The notes under the pieces were generated by a model. The model ran no database searches. It saw only the letters and a list, made by a program, of their open reading frames with translations, and was not told where the DNA came from. This document shows positions 8,601 through 17,405 of a stretch of DNA of 64,000 bases, piece by piece. A program made the translations under genes and the position numbers. Where the stretch lies: positions 1 to 64,000 of the forward strand of contig RDOF01000011.1 in NCBI GenBank assembly GCA_011365025.1, given 5' to 3'. Position 1 is the first letter of the stretch. Every line of letters begins with the position of its first letter. The stretch is from Candidatus Thorarchaeota archaeon (GTDB lineage: Archaea; Asgardarchaeota; Thorarchaeia; Thorarchaeales; Thorarchaeaceae).

Positions 8601-11600
8601 GCAGGGAGGTCTCACCATTGATAATCCTGTAGTCACAATAGGGGAGCTAGTAAATGGGTTCGCGAACTGGAATTTGGGTGGTGGTCTTGATGCAGGCTAC
8701 TGCAACGTTTCAGTGCGCCTTGGTGACCCTCCAACATACCAGCAATGGAATTATGAGTCGACCTCTCCCTTTGGATTTGAGATTCCAACATCAGATTTTG
8801 TTGGAGGGTGGTACAATCTCACCATTGTAATAACCCACGATTTCTGCGAAGCATTGGTTCTACAGCATGAAGTGCACCTTGTTTCACCAGAGCCAACATA
8901 TCTGGTGGCAACTTCTATCCTCTCTGGAATGGTTGATGGAACTCTTTTCATACCTTGGTCACTTCATCTGGTTGCAGATGGCTCTGTGATTGAAAATCAG
9001 CTTGTGGAGCTTGTTGTGGTTGATGAGGATGATGAAGTAATTCACACCGATTCTGCCTTGTCTTCATATGGTGGCAACAACTTCCTTTGGACACCTTCGC
9101 AACGTGGAAATCTAGCCTACGTTCTATTCTTCAGTGGGAATGGGTCGCTCACTCCATCCGAATTCGAAGGAGTCATTGAGGTCTACGAAGACACACAAAT
9201 GATTTGGACCGGTATCGGTCTACGAGATCAATATTCCTCTGTTTCGTTTGAAGGGCAGTTACTTACCGGTGGCGGTGTTCCTATTGCCGACGAAACCGTA
9301 CAGATAGTGGTGATATCTCCCACATCTGCTGTCGTAATGAACACCTATTTGGTGAGCAACACAGATGGCTACATTGGCTTCGATTTGGAATTGACTGAGA
9401 ATGGAAACTACTCGTTGGAATGGGCATTCGCATCATCGGGATTTTTGATAGAATCATCTGGCGCAGAAACCATCACATCGTGGTCTCCCAGCTACCTCCA
9501 TGTTGGTGGTATACCTTCCGATGCTCTGGTCGGAACGACTTGGAATATTTGGGCAGAGCTACTCGATGACTCTTCAAATCCTATTATAGGTCAGCCCGTG
9601 ACTTTGAGAGTCATTCTTCTCCCTTCCACCGTAGTTTATGAGCAGTCAGCATTTACGAATTCAAGCGGATTCGCGGTACTTCAATGGACTTCCTCTTCCG
9701 CCGGATCCTATCATTTGGAAGGGCTGTATTTCGCTATGGCGTCCAGAGGATCTGGAAATGATATCTTGTCCTTTGAGGTGCGGATTCCCATAGTACTCAC
9801 AATTAGTAATGGCGAAGACCCTTCGGTTGGGATTGGGACTTGGATTCAAGTCACTGCAACTGACCACACAAATGCTCCAGTTTCGAATCTTTATGTCACG
9901 GTGTTTGTTAGAAGCCCTAGCGGCGAAACCATCTTCTCCGACTCAGGCATCACTGTAAACGGTGCCATTTATTTCTCTTGGATTCCCTCGCTTCGCGGAC
10001 TGAACAATCTGACGGCAACATCGGGTCGACAAGGCTACTACGAGGCTGCGCTTGACGAGCAAATCGTTGGAGTATGGGAGACCCCCACAATGTTTGTGAG
10101 CAGTGATATCAGTTCAATGGCTCCGTCATCTACAATCATCACCATTATCATTCAAGACACAAGTGGCATGCCAATTAGTGGAGTCGCGATTCAGATAGAT
10201 GTCCTATTGAATACCCTCACTTTGATTGATGACACAGAAACCACAAACTCTGAGGGACTAATCACCTGTACACTCAACCTATCAGAGCCAGGCGCCTTGA
10301 CAATTTCGGTGTTGCTTCCTGCACAGGGATGGCTTCTTGAGGCCTCAAGGAATGAAGATCATACTATTCTGGGCGCCACAATCCTACACCTGACTACTCC
10401 TGGTCAACCGGTAGAGCAAGGCACTGCAATTGCCATTCTTGCTACGCTTACTGCATGGAATGGGCAACCGCTCTCTGGCGCACAGGTTTCTTTCAGAATC
10501 CTCCGGGCAAATGGTACACTGCTTGCCTCAGCTTTGAGAACAACAGGCGAGAATGGGATTTGCACAATGGCATTTGACTTTGATACCGTTGGTGATTTCA
10601 TAATCAATGTGACGTACACAGGACAACAGCTTAACGCGTCCGCCTCAGGAACTGCACCTCAACGAGTCTACGTTACACCATCCTTTGAGATAACACATAG
10701 CCCCTCATGTCTGCTTGGTGAAAGCCTTCAGATTCAGTTGGGATTGCTGGATGCATTTGGGAACAGGATTTCCGGTCGCACACTTCTTGTAGAAATAACT
10801 GTGAATTCTGTTCTGGTATTTGAGGCACAAATTCAAACAGACACAGAGCTTGTTTCGATTGGTTGGAGTCCATTGCAGAGAGGGCAGGCTTCAATCGAGA
10901 TCTTGCATGCCGGCGATGTATACTACTACACGAATATGACTCAGTCCTTTGTTTCAGTCCTGGAACATGTAACCGGAACCCTGGTCCTATTACCTAGTGT
11001 CGTGGACTTGTTTGACTCAGCAGTTCTTTCCTATACGCTCACAGCCTCGGATTTGGAAGGTGTTTCAATTACCCTAGAGGTTCTTGGAGTAGACCTTGTG
11101 CCATTATGGTCCACGACCATAACAACAAACGTTTCCGGAATGGCTGATGCAGTTTACACTGCCAGCCACGCACATGGTATCCTGATGGTTCGAGCTCGGG
11201 TTAATCCTGACCAATACCTGATTGGAGGCGATGTGCAGCGGCAGCTCAATGTCAATACGGAATGTGATGTGGCATTGTCCATGGAGCCTGAGCCCCCCTG
11301 CGCAGGTGAAACCGTGAACATTACGGTTCATATTCTTGATGAACTGGGTCAGCCATTGAGTGGTTTCAGTGTAACCATTTCCCTATTTGACCCGATGGGC
11401 GAGCAAGTGAAACTTGGCACTTTTACGAAATCAGTGACAGTCCAAGTGGTAAATGGACAGGTGCGAGTGCCTTTCACTCCTGCTATGACAGGCCTCTATA
11501 CAATTGGTGCGACATCCACTGGCGCAGTTTCAGTTCATGCTTTCACCGTGAGCGAGCTTCGTACTGTGTACTCTCCCACAGCTATTGTCATGCTTCTATC

Positions 11601-13518
11601 GCAGACGGAGATTGAAGTAGGCGACATGATTACTATCGACCTGCTTCTTGTTGACTATGCAGGAGCTCCGATGGTTGGCCGAAACGTGACTATTCAGTTG
11701 GATGGACCAGGATCCGCAGTTATTGGGCCTGTAGAACTCACAACCAATAATTCGGGACATGCTGCTTTCACTACGGCAATCGGATTGGAGGGTATTTGGG
11801 TGTTTGAGGCCGTGTTCAGTGGCCTTGGAGTCTACTTGCCAGCTACTACATCCGAGGTAATGAATGTTAGATATGGCACAATAATTGAATCAGCAATTGT
11901 CAATGGCTTGGCTATTGCTGGTCAGTCAAGTATAGCTTTGACAGTACTTCTTGCCGATAGTGGAGGAACGCCTCTTGAAGGCTTTACAATCCACTACGCA
12001 GCGTATCATGATCTCTATGGGCTCTTGGATGACGGAACCATCATACAACAAGGACAGGATCCAATGCTCTTGGAGCTGAATCTGGATAGAATGGGGAATT
12101 ACACCATTCTGCTAACCTTCGATGGAACGACACATTATCATCCATCTATGGGGGCCGAGTCAGTTCAGGTGTTAGGAACGACGGCTGTTTCATTCAATGG
12201 GCCTTCGTCAATCGATCGCGCAGACAGCGCATCAATTGTTATCTCTTTTCTTGATGAAACTTCAAGTACTCTAGCACTAAGTCAGCTGATTATGGCTGTG
12301 GAACTAATTGGCCCAGAGGGTTCAATAGACCTTGATACAAGGATTTCTTATTCAACATATCAATTGCAGTTGGTACTTGATGGGCTTCCAATCGGCCAAT
12401 ATCAAATCAGTGTGGAAGTCAGTGACTCGTCAGTACGAATTGGAACTTCAGCTTCGCATCAGTTTGAGATAACGTCCCAAACATCTATCGTTATTACAGA
12501 GGAGCATCTATCTGGTATTCTTAGTCACCAGCACTCTCTCCTGTTTGTCCTTGAGGATTCCTTGCATGAACTGATTTCATCACAGGTGGTCTATGTCAGC
12601 ATCTACAATCCAGAAGGACGTGAAATCTACGGTAGCCCCCTGACTGAGAGGACGGCTATGCAAACTACAGCCATTGGGACGGAGGTGAAATGGAGTCCAT
12701 CATTGGTCGGTGAGTACACAATTGTTCTTTCATTCGATGGTGCCGACTACCTCAATCTGTCCAGATATGAGCGAGAACTTCTTGTAAGGTACCTAAGTAT
12801 AATTGATGTGTCTATCGCGGAGCAAGTGCAGTATGGAGACAACGTTGCAGTTTCGATATCGCTCACAGGAGGGATTACGAAGCTGCAAAATATGCCGGTA
12901 ACCATTCTTGTAACCCTAAATGGTGAAACCCAGCAACAATTTACTGTAACTACAGGTAGTTTCGGACGTGCAGATTTTGGTATAACAGGTCTCTTTTCGG
13001 GAAATCACACTATTGCCGTCATATTCGACGGGACTACCATTTATGCGCCTGTGAGTGTTATCGAATATGTCATTGTGGAACCCGCCGTCATTCTTGACCT
13101 TAGGAAGACTGGACCTCTCTACGTAGGATCCGATTGTTCGGTCAACCTAACAGTGTCCATCATGGGCGTAAGTAACGAGTGGGAAGGAACTCTAGATATT
13201 GGCATTCTCTCTCCAAGCGGGATACTATTAGGTTCTTCGTCATTTGCCATTTCCCGGTATTCATCAAGAATCCTAGAATTCAATGCACTGGAGGCTGGCT
13301 CTTACTACATCAACTGCACCGCTAGTGGACTTCCAGTTGTAGGAACTGAAAACCATCTCCTTCCATTCACTGTGGATTCTGCTCCTCTGATTATGGAGCT
13401 TGATGCAGGAACTGCTCCTGTGGTAGGTGGAGTTAGTATACTCGTCATAATTGGTGTCGTCTTTTGGCGGCGACTTGATGGACTTCTTGGTGTCTTGCCA
13501 ACTGATTGGACTGGGTGA
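5680..13518 (+). CDS. Giant cell-surface protein: alpha/alpha toroid plus tandem Ig-like domains
   Basis: 2612 residues. The frame is open from 5530, but the ATG at 5680 puts a clear signal peptide at the N-terminus (residues 8-24, IRIIAFILIIALAVVPLL). Residues about 35-280 look like an alpha/beta domain. About 290-830 holds helical repeats with G-H-F-G, G-S-F-N, G-G-F-G and G-H-F-R turns followed by T-Y-Y-V-A-E-A-L-like helices, as in prenyltransferase/squalene-cyclase toroids (also the fold of the alpha-2-macroglobulin thioester domain, but no CGEQ thioester is seen). About 970-2570 consists of some sixteen beta-sandwich repeats of roughly 95 residues with the N-x-x-G...F/W-T-P/S pattern of Big_1/Ig-like domains. 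A transmembrane helix lies at about 2576-2595, followed by basic residues. It should stand outside the cell, anchored at its C-terminus; binding or adhesion is a guess. Confidence 0.85.
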   Translation: MSHIRQIRIIAFILIIALAVVPLLGNELVSRAATDTSPMTPPFEMLDDVHTRASDLGIPVEHGSFLIVELTGNSIPSRGLGWSQILNTYGIPNRVCTITEIEFDPSILSYSSGVLLDASIGSDEGVHIPSTLIEQLVAVDLPTILTGRAAWLLHLLRVRGPPSQTAPSSTSLLTTPGLEGAVFLTSPIFLTIGAALTSESSVLLPNDPTQTERSRLTDLTGRESQTHLASLRYESWPLDLILYSPEDPTQLTAQGAGLLVNIIAYSRALRENAISEELASHQATPSDTLSGGFGYVHEPTMQATYFSVRAMKSLLTASEWNSWKMSRSAKVHDILQSLYVDYGSESAFKTSVIDGVVNLKTTAQGLWLASVLDLAGLFSLSEIVSYLSSRQDVTGHFGNHITTTYYVAEALNQSGSLGSINPTSLETWLRSCIIDGSKTSNPDLWGAVAADPASTSPSNEFAAHYVLALRCLGAIHNDPLKLTQWISTRTSNGDGSFNNTLSLSEELVIGTASAVTTLALLGTLTPENTSSVLGWFADNQQRSGGFGLEEKYGDIVAKTEESYTVAKALQAMDELGSSVSLGLCSYFELVETPVGFEIMEPLPTLMWSYWMSVMARQNHALGASIMASTLDYPTYFSQWTQYPFWNNLTAYTAPEYGVNQYRIKSVWSQLFGMAMSQELGFNPGANVISDAVSYIIQSQYVLGHFRPALFSGTAHMQHTVAAVEALYLMDSLDSIYYRAALESSILSEYSSGTWDMTGWSLRPFGGHQSAIDWLCTRAALRLGLIDATMAQAIASQIEGRIQYGDLWLLSYDVATLALLNSSGFAVDLESVDSLQVIASLGPTPFQSGWFNSDTLYQPIFSASVLDMVSILGVRIHLYDVQGSTISASSSSTGMLGSSLSIEVDISSAASSHDVLVNAFGKWMHFGNVSDSDILSFSIPDSIESLGHEDVFIQVDDWGVSKSFVMIQMTITGTLQGGLTIDNPVVTIGELVNGFANWNLGGGLDAGYCNVSVRLGDPPTYQQWNYESTSPFGFEIPTSDFVGGWYNLTIVITHDFCEALVLQHEVHLVSPEPTYLVATSILSGMVDGTLFIPWSLHLVADGSVIENQLVELVVVDEDDEVIHTDSALSSYGGNNFLWTPSQRGNLAYVLFFSGNGSLTPSEFEGVIEVYEDTQMIWTGIGLRDQYSSVSFEGQLLTGGGVPIADETVQIVVISPTSAVVMNTYLVSNTDGYIGFDLELTENGNYSLEWAFASSGFLIESSGAETITSWSPSYLHVGGIPSDALVGTTWNIWAELLDDSSNPIIGQPVTLRVILLPSTVVYEQSAFTNSSGFAVLQWTSSSAGSYHLEGLYFAMASRGSGNDILSFEVRIPIVLTISNGEDPSVGIGTWIQVTATDHTNAPVSNLYVTVFVRSPSGETIFSDSGITVNGAIYFSWIPSLRGLNNLTATSGRQGYYEAALDEQIVGVWETPTMFVSSDISSMAPSSTIITIIIQDTSGMPISGVAIQIDVLLNTLTLIDDTETTNSEGLITCTLNLSEPGALTISVLLPAQGWLLEASRNEDHTILGATILHLTTPGQPVEQGTAIAILATLTAWNGQPLSGAQVSFRILRANGTLLASALRTTGENGICTMAFDFDTVGDFIINVTYTGQQLNASASGTAPQRVYVTPSFEITHSPSCLLGESLQIQLGLLDAFGNRISGRTLLVEITVNSVLVFEAQIQTDTELVSIGWSPLQRGQASIEILHAGDVYYYTNMTQSFVSVLEHVTGTLVLLPSVVDLFDSAVLSYTLTASDLEGVSITLEVLGVDLVPLWSTTITTNVSGMADAVYTASHAHGILMVRARVNPDQYLIGGDVQRQLNVNTECDVALSMEPEPPCAGETVNITVHILDELGQPLSGFSVTISLFDPMGEQVKLGTFTKSVTVQVVNGQVRVPFTPAMTGLYTIGATSTGAVSVHAFTVSELRTVYSPTAIVMLLSQTEIEVGDMITIDLLLVDYAGAPMVGRNVTIQLDGPGSAVIGPVELTTNNSGHAAFTTAIGLEGIWVFEAVFSGLGVYLPATTSEVMNVRYGTIIESAIVNGLAIAGQSSIALTVLLADSGGTPLEGFTIHYAAYHDLYGLLDDGTIIQQGQDPMLLELNLDRMGNYTILLTFDGTTHYHPSMGAESVQVLGTTAVSFNGPSSIDRADSASIVISFLDETSSTLALSQLIMAVELIGPEGSIDLDTRISYSTYQLQLVLDGLPIGQYQISVEVSDSSVRIGTSASHQFEITSQTSIVITEEHLSGILSHQHSLLFVLEDSLHELISSQVVYVSIYNPEGREIYGSPLTERTAMQTTAIGTEVKWSPSLVGEYTIVLSFDGADYLNLSRYERELLVRYLSIIDVSIAEQVQYGDNVAVSISLTGGITKLQNMPVTILVTLNGETQQQFTVTTGSFGRADFGITGLFSGNHTIAVIFDGTTIYAPVSVIEYVIVEPAVILDLRKTGPLYVGSDCSVNLTVSIMGVSNEWEGTLDIGILSPSGILLGSSSFAISRYSSRILEFNALEAGSYYINCTASGLPVVGTENHLLPFTVDSAPLIMELDAGTAPVVGGVSILVIIGVVFWRRLDGLLGVLPTDWTG

Positions 13519-13863
13519 ATGCAGAGATTCTTAGAAGACCGCTGAATTTGCGATTCCAAATACAGAGTGTGTGTTACTCAAATCCAAATTCAAGCTGTTG
13601 TACGGCAATCACAGAGCGGAGTCAGCAGATTCAGTTACTTCTGCAAAGCATAACTCCCCCAACACTCAACACCCCTCCTTACCCCAAGACAACTACTGTT
13701 GAGCTCCGCTCAAATCCTTTTTTCTGCATCCACCTCAGGAGTCGATGCTGAATACCCTTCCAGTAGTGGAAAAAGAATCGCCTTGGCCAAAGAAACGCCA
13801 AGGCAAAATGGAGGCCTGCGTTCTCATCGTATCAAGTCGCGCAAGTTTGTTTTGTGGCTCGGA
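13519..13863. other. Intergenic region between convergent genes
   Basis: 345 bases between the giant surface protein gene and rubrerythrin, which converge. It holds a T6 tract at 13718-13723 that could end the giant gene's transcript, and the hairpin terminator of rubrerythrin. No convincing coding sequence is seen; the long frame on the plus strand here continues antisense through rubrerythrin and is a shadow. Confidence 0.5.
13770..13804 (-). terminator. Hairpin plus T-tract terminator of rubrerythrin
   Basis: GCCTTGGC (13780-13787) and GCCAAGGC (13797-13804) form a perfect 8-bp stem with a 9-base loop. Read on the minus strand the stem is followed by GATTCTTTTT, ending at 13770. It lies about 60 bases after the rubrerythrin stop and looks like an intrinsic terminator. 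Confidence 0.6.
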
Positions 13864-14445
13864 TTACATGAAAACATGCGGGAAGAAATAGCCTTTTGGA
13901 TGATCACAAGCCGGACACTTCTCTGGCGGATGTTCTCCCTCATGGATGAAACCACAGTTCGAGCATCTCCATTTGATTTTGCCCTTCTTCTTGAGAATTG
14001 TTCCATCTGCGACTTGCTCAGCAAGTGCAAGATATCTCTCATGATGCCATGTTTCAGCGTGTGCAATCTTTCTCCAGACCTGTGCGATTTTCGTGAAGCC
14101 TTCCTTCTCTGCGATATCTGCATAACCGGGATACATATCAGAAAATTCGAACTTCTCTCCTGCAGCTGCAGATCTCAGATTCTCTTCAGTCGTGCCGACA
14201 TGACCTGTAGGAAAACTCCATTCAACTTTAATCTCAGGAGTACATCCTCCCTCATCCATGAACTTGAAGAATCGTGCTGCATGTTCTACCTCTTCTCTTG
14301 ACGTTTCTTCAAACACCTTGGCGATATACTGGTAGCCATCATTCTTTGCAGCCTTTGCATATCGTTCATATCGATTTCTTGCTTGAGATTCGCCTGCGAA
14401 AGAAGTCAACAAATTCTTCTCGGTTTTGGTTCCCTTGAGATTCAT
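13864..14445 (-). CDS. rbr: Rubrerythrin
   Basis: 193 residues, the classic length. The N-terminal ferritin-like four-helix bundle carries the di-iron ligand motifs (E-S-Q-A-R-N-R-Y from about 19, E-E-V-E-H-A near 52, and H-A-E-T-W-H-H-E in the last helix), and the C-terminus is a rubredoxin-like domain with C-S-N-C and C-P-A-C holding one iron. Rubrerythrins reduce hydrogen peroxide to water in anaerobes, taking electrons through the rubredoxin domain. Ribosome binding site GGAGGA lies ten bases before the ATG. It is followed by a hairpin terminator and preceded, 159 bases away on the same strand, by the flavodiiron protein, giving an oxygen-defence pair. Cytoplasmic. Confidence 0.95.
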   Translation of the reverse strand: MNLKGTKTEKNLLTSFAGESQARNRYERYAKAAKNDGYQYIAKVFEETSREEVEHAARFFKFMDEGGCTPEIKVEWSFPTGHVGTTEENLRSAAAGEKFEFSDMYPGYADIAEKEGFTKIAQVWRKIAHAETWHHERYLALAEQVADGTILKKKGKIKWRCSNCGFIHEGEHPPEKCPACDHPKGYFFPHVFM

Positions 14446-14604
14446 TTTCTTTGTCCTCCGTCATTCAGGAACTTGCAGTCTATACCACTGCAAAACCTCA
14501 GTGAATAACTAACAGGTCAAATCCATGGCTCACTAAAAAGGTTGCTTTTAGGCACAAGGATTCCTTTCCAGAATCGCAACAGCTCAAAGGAACTCGAAGT
14601 GATG

Positions 14605-15789
14605 CTACTTCACAATCTTGGCTATGCTCTTGGCAAGTTGCTGAATCTCTTCCTTCTCCTGTTCCGTTGGTCTTGCTCTACACCTGATTACCGGTTCTAG
14701 AATCTCAAACTTGCCGTCTTCAAGATACTTCTGGAGCTTACGAACTCCACCCCCTCCCCAACCATAGGTGCCAAATAGGCCAATAGGTCTCTTTTGAAAC
14801 CTCTTGCCTTCCATCTCATTGGCAAAAGCCCAGATCTTTGGGAAGGGAAATGCATCATATGTGGGGGTGCCAAGCACAATCACTCCAGCTCTGACAGAGT
14901 CGGTGATTACTTTGTCTATGCTGGTGTAGGAGATATTGTGAATCTTCACCTCAACTCCAAGGTCCTGTAGCTCCTTCTTCAATGTGTGTGCGAGGCGCAA
15001 GTTGAATCCGTACATCGACCCAAAGATAATTGTCACGTACTTCTCGAGCACGTCGCTAGTATACTTGCTGTAGTGTTCAATGACCCACATGGGATCTTTT
15101 CTGTAAATCGGACCGTGACTTGGTGCGATAAATTTGATGCCAACCCGCAGGTCCTTTACCTTCTCAATCGCACGTTGTACGAATTTGAAGTAGGAAGTGA
15201 TGATGGTTGACAAATACCTTCTGCTCTCCGTCTCTACCATATTCATGTCGATTTCGTCATCGAAGTGTTTTCCGTTCAATGCACCGTAGGAACCAAAGGC
15301 ATCACATGAGAATAGGACTTCATCTTCTATTGCATAGGTCGCCATTGTTTCAGGCCAGTGGACAAACTGAATGTGAACGAACTTCAGTGTCTTCATTCCC
15401 AAAGACAACTCCTCAAGGTCCTCCACTGTTTTGATTGGGAGATTCGTATCATAGAAAGACTCCTCCATTGCAGCTGCTTTCGATGTGAGCACTATGGTTG
15501 CGTTCTTTGCGAGTTCTGCAAGTTTCGGAAGTGCACCTGTGTGGTCTGGCTCCATATGGTTTAGGATGATGTAGTCAATCCTCTCAGGGTCAACCAGCTC
15601 TCTAATGTTGTTAAGCCACTCATCCGCAAAGAGCCCTTTGACAGTTTCAACAACGGCGATTTTCTCATCAACAATAAGGTACGAGTTGTATGACACCCCA
15701 AAAGGTAGTGGCCATAAGTTCTCGAACAATTCAGTATGATGGTCGTCAACGCCTATGTAGTATATCCCTTTGGTTATCTCTCGATGCAT
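14605..15789 (-). CDS. fprA: Flavodiiron protein (A-type flavoprotein, O2/NO reductase)
   Basis: 394 residues. The N-terminal two thirds is a metallo-beta-lactamase-like domain with the diiron ligand motif H-M-E-P-D-H (about 78-83), a further D in F-S-C-D-A-F and H in A-P-S-H-G-P. The C-terminal 150 residues are a flavodoxin domain (I-I-F-G-S-M-Y-G-F, then V-L-G-T-P-T-Y-D and F-G-T-Y-G-W-G-G-G-G) that binds FMN. These proteins reduce oxygen to water or nitric oxide to nitrous oxide. There is no fused rubredoxin, so electrons probably come from a separate rubredoxin or from F420H2, as in methanogens; which one cannot be told here. Ribosome binding site AAGGAGACC precedes the ATG. Paired with rubrerythrin downstream. 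Confidence 0.95.
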   Translation of the reverse strand: MHREITKGIYYIGVDDHHTELFENLWPLPFGVSYNSYLIVDEKIAVVETVKGLFADEWLNNIRELVDPERIDYIILNHMEPDHTGALPKLAELAKNATIVLTSKAAAMEESFYDTNLPIKTVEDLEELSLGMKTLKFVHIQFVHWPETMATYAIEDEVLFSCDAFGSYGALNGKHFDDEIDMNMVETESRRYLSTIITSYFKFVQRAIEKVKDLRVGIKFIAPSHGPIYRKDPMWVIEHYSKYTSDVLEKYVTIIFGSMYGFNLRLAHTLKKELQDLGVEVKIHNISYTSIDKVITDSVRAGVIVLGTPTYDAFPFPKIWAFANEMEGKRFQKRPIGLFGTYGWGGGGVRKLQKYLEDGKFEILEPVIRCRARPTEQEKEEIQQLAKSIAKIVK

Positions 15790-15836
15790 CTGTCTTTGGT
15801 CTCCTTCGTTTCTAGCACCTCTCTAGCTCTTCTAGT

Positions 15837-15846
15837 CCAATATAAG
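15837..15846 (-). promoter_or_regulatory. TATA-box candidate for the flavodiiron protein gene
   Basis: On the minus strand the sequence reads CTTATATTGG, centred about 52 bases before the ATG. With the usual archaeal spacing this would start the transcript about 27 bases before the gene, enough to include the AAGGAG ribosome binding site. Confidence 0.35.
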
Positions 15847-16183
15847 ACCTATCATTTGTGAACTATAGTTTAGTTTCCCCGTCTCCCATCCCTGATTCAT
15901 TCGACGTCTATCCCTGCGGACGCCTCGAAATTGCCTTGCCAAATCCCAGATGAGAATCACCGTCTAATACATGAATGTGAAGTATTTCGCCAAGTAGACT
16001 AGTTCTGCGCTTATCACAACCAGTCTAAAGGAAGGGATACAGCAAACTGCTGATATAACCCAGAAGGCGAAGACAATATAGGAACGGTACGGTCATTCCA
16101 CACTTGTGCTTCTTCTCTTTGCCAGATTATACATTATGAAGCGTACAAAGTACCACAGGTTCACAAGGAGGATAAACATCAGT
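15847..16183. other. Intergenic region with no recognisable gene
   Basis: About 340 bases between the divergent flavodiiron and transcarbamylase-like genes. I see stop codons in all frames at ordinary density, no RNA gene and no long repeat. The AAGGAGG at 16165-16171 belongs to the possible short gene that follows. Confidence 0.4.
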
Positions 16184-16294
16184 ATGGAATTAATAGACAG
16201 AGAGAACCGACTCTTCTCTATTAACTCAAATGCATATCAGTCTAGTTTTAGATGGTGGGGAAGGTTTTTCTGGAAATATCTAGCAGCATTATGA
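16184..16294 (+). CDS. Possible short leader peptide before a transcarbamylase-like gene
   Basis: A 36-codon frame starts at an ATG 12 bases after a strong ribosome binding site (AAGGAGG, 16165-16171) and stops 13 bases before the ATG of the downstream gene. The C-terminal part is rich in Trp, Phe and Arg (R-W-W-G-R-F-F-W-K-Y). The inverted repeat TTAATAGA (16190-16197) / TCTATTAA (16217-16224), with an inner AGAG/CTCT stem, lies in its first half. It could be a regulatory leader peptide or a chance frame; the only evidence is the ribosome binding site and its placement. Confidence 0.25.
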   Translation: MELIDRENRLFSINSNAYQSSFRWWGRFFWKYLAAL

Positions 16295-16307
16295 CTTGTG
16301 AACCACA

Positions 16308-17354
16308 ATGGTGAAGACCGAGACTTTCAGGGGTCGAGATTTCATAACACTTCTCGATTACACGAAGGAAGAGATTGAGACCATTCTTGATGTTGCTTTG
16401 GACCTCAAGCGTAAGTTTGCAACTGGCGAGCCTCACAAGCTACTTGATGCAAAGACCCTATTCATGATATTCTACAACCAGTCGCTCAGAACCCGTAATT
16501 CGTTTGAAGCCGGTATGACGCAGCTGGGCGGCCATGCACATTTCCTGGATCCAGGCAAAATATACGCGCCTGCACTGGAGGGTGATGAGAAAGCCTATTC
16601 CACCGAACGCGTTTCTGATGTAGCACGCGTTCTAGCTCGAATGGGGCACGGAATCGCTATCCGGTGTTACGGCGATCCAGTAGGCTGGATTTACGGCCGG
16701 GCGAACGAGATCATCAGGAACTTCGCCCACTGGAGCCACATTCCCATAATAAACATGGAAGATGATGTCTATCATCCATGCCAGGGATTAGCTGATATCA
16801 TGACTGTGAAGGAGAAGTTCGGAACCTTCAAGGGTGTTAAGTTTGTGATGAGCTGGGCCTACAGTCCATCTGTGCACAAACCGCTTGCTGTTCCACAGAG
16901 TGCCATCATTGCCGCCACGAAGATGGGATGTGATACAGTCCTTGCTCATCCCAAGGGCATGGAGCTCGATGACAAAATACTGGAGCAGTGTCGGGTCATG
17001 GCTGAGGAGAATGAATCAAGCTTTGAGATAATGTACGATATGGAAGAAGCCTTCGAGGGTGCCCATGTTGTGTATCCAAAGGCATGGACATGCAAGGAGT
17101 TCATTCCTCCATTCAATAGTAAGCCAGAACTTGAGAAGTCACAGGCGGTGTTCGACAAGAACAAGCACTGGATCTGTGATGATGACAAAATGAAGATTGC
17201 AGGGCCAAAGGCAGCATACATGCACTGCCTGCCTTGCGATCGTGGATTTGAGGTCACGAATTCAGTGATTGACGGGCCCCAGTCCATTGCATTTGACCAG
17301 GCTGAAAACAGGCTCCATGGTCAAAAGGCTGTCATGGCACTTACTATGCGATAA
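16308..17354 (+). CDS. Knotted transcarbamylase (YgeW/AOTCase-like)
   Basis: 348 residues of the aspartate/ornithine carbamoyltransferase superfamily. The carbamoyl-phosphate loop is S-L-R-T-R (59-63) in place of STRTR, the H-P-C-Q motif is present near 157, and H-C-L-P appears near the end. The segment W-A-Y-S-P-S...K-P-L-A-V-P-Q-S is like YgeW and N-acetylornithine carbamoyltransferases, which have a knotted C-terminal domain, rather than classical ornithine carbamoyltransferase with its D-x-x-x-S-M-G loop. The substrate is therefore uncertain: the reaction should be carbamoyl transfer to some amine, or the reverse phosphorolysis of a ureido compound. A paralogue lies at 29986. A hairpin terminator follows directly. 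No ribosome binding site is evident before the ATG. Confidence 0.85.
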   Translation: MVKTETFRGRDFITLLDYTKEEIETILDVALDLKRKFATGEPHKLLDAKTLFMIFYNQSLRTRNSFEAGMTQLGGHAHFLDPGKIYAPALEGDEKAYSTERVSDVARVLARMGHGIAIRCYGDPVGWIYGRANEIIRNFAHWSHIPIINMEDDVYHPCQGLADIMTVKEKFGTFKGVKFVMSWAYSPSVHKPLAVPQSAIIAATKMGCDTVLAHPKGMELDDKILEQCRVMAEENESSFEIMYDMEEAFEGAHVVYPKAWTCKEFIPPFNSKPELEKSQAVFDKNKHWICDDDKMKIAGPKAAYMHCLPCDRGFEVTNSVIDGPQSIAFDQAENRLHGQKAVMALTMR

Positions 17355-17362
17355 AGTATCAG

Positions 17363-17400
17363 TGGGTAGGCTCCTTGTTCTACCCATTCACCACTTTTTT
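17363..17400 (+). terminator. Hairpin plus T6 terminator of the transcarbamylase-like gene
   Basis: TGGGTAG (17363-17369) pairs with CTACCCA (17380-17386), followed after eight bases by TTTTTT (17395-17400). It begins nine bases after the stop codon. The same GGGTAG/CTACCC stem recurs after both tandem binding-protein genes near 54.3 and 56.3 kb. Confidence 0.65.
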
Positions 17401-17405
17401 GATGC

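Noticed and set aside
13699..14301. 200-codon open frame on the plus strand
   Set aside because: It is antisense to rubrerythrin, whose identity is certain, and its translation is cysteine- and serine-rich without motifs.
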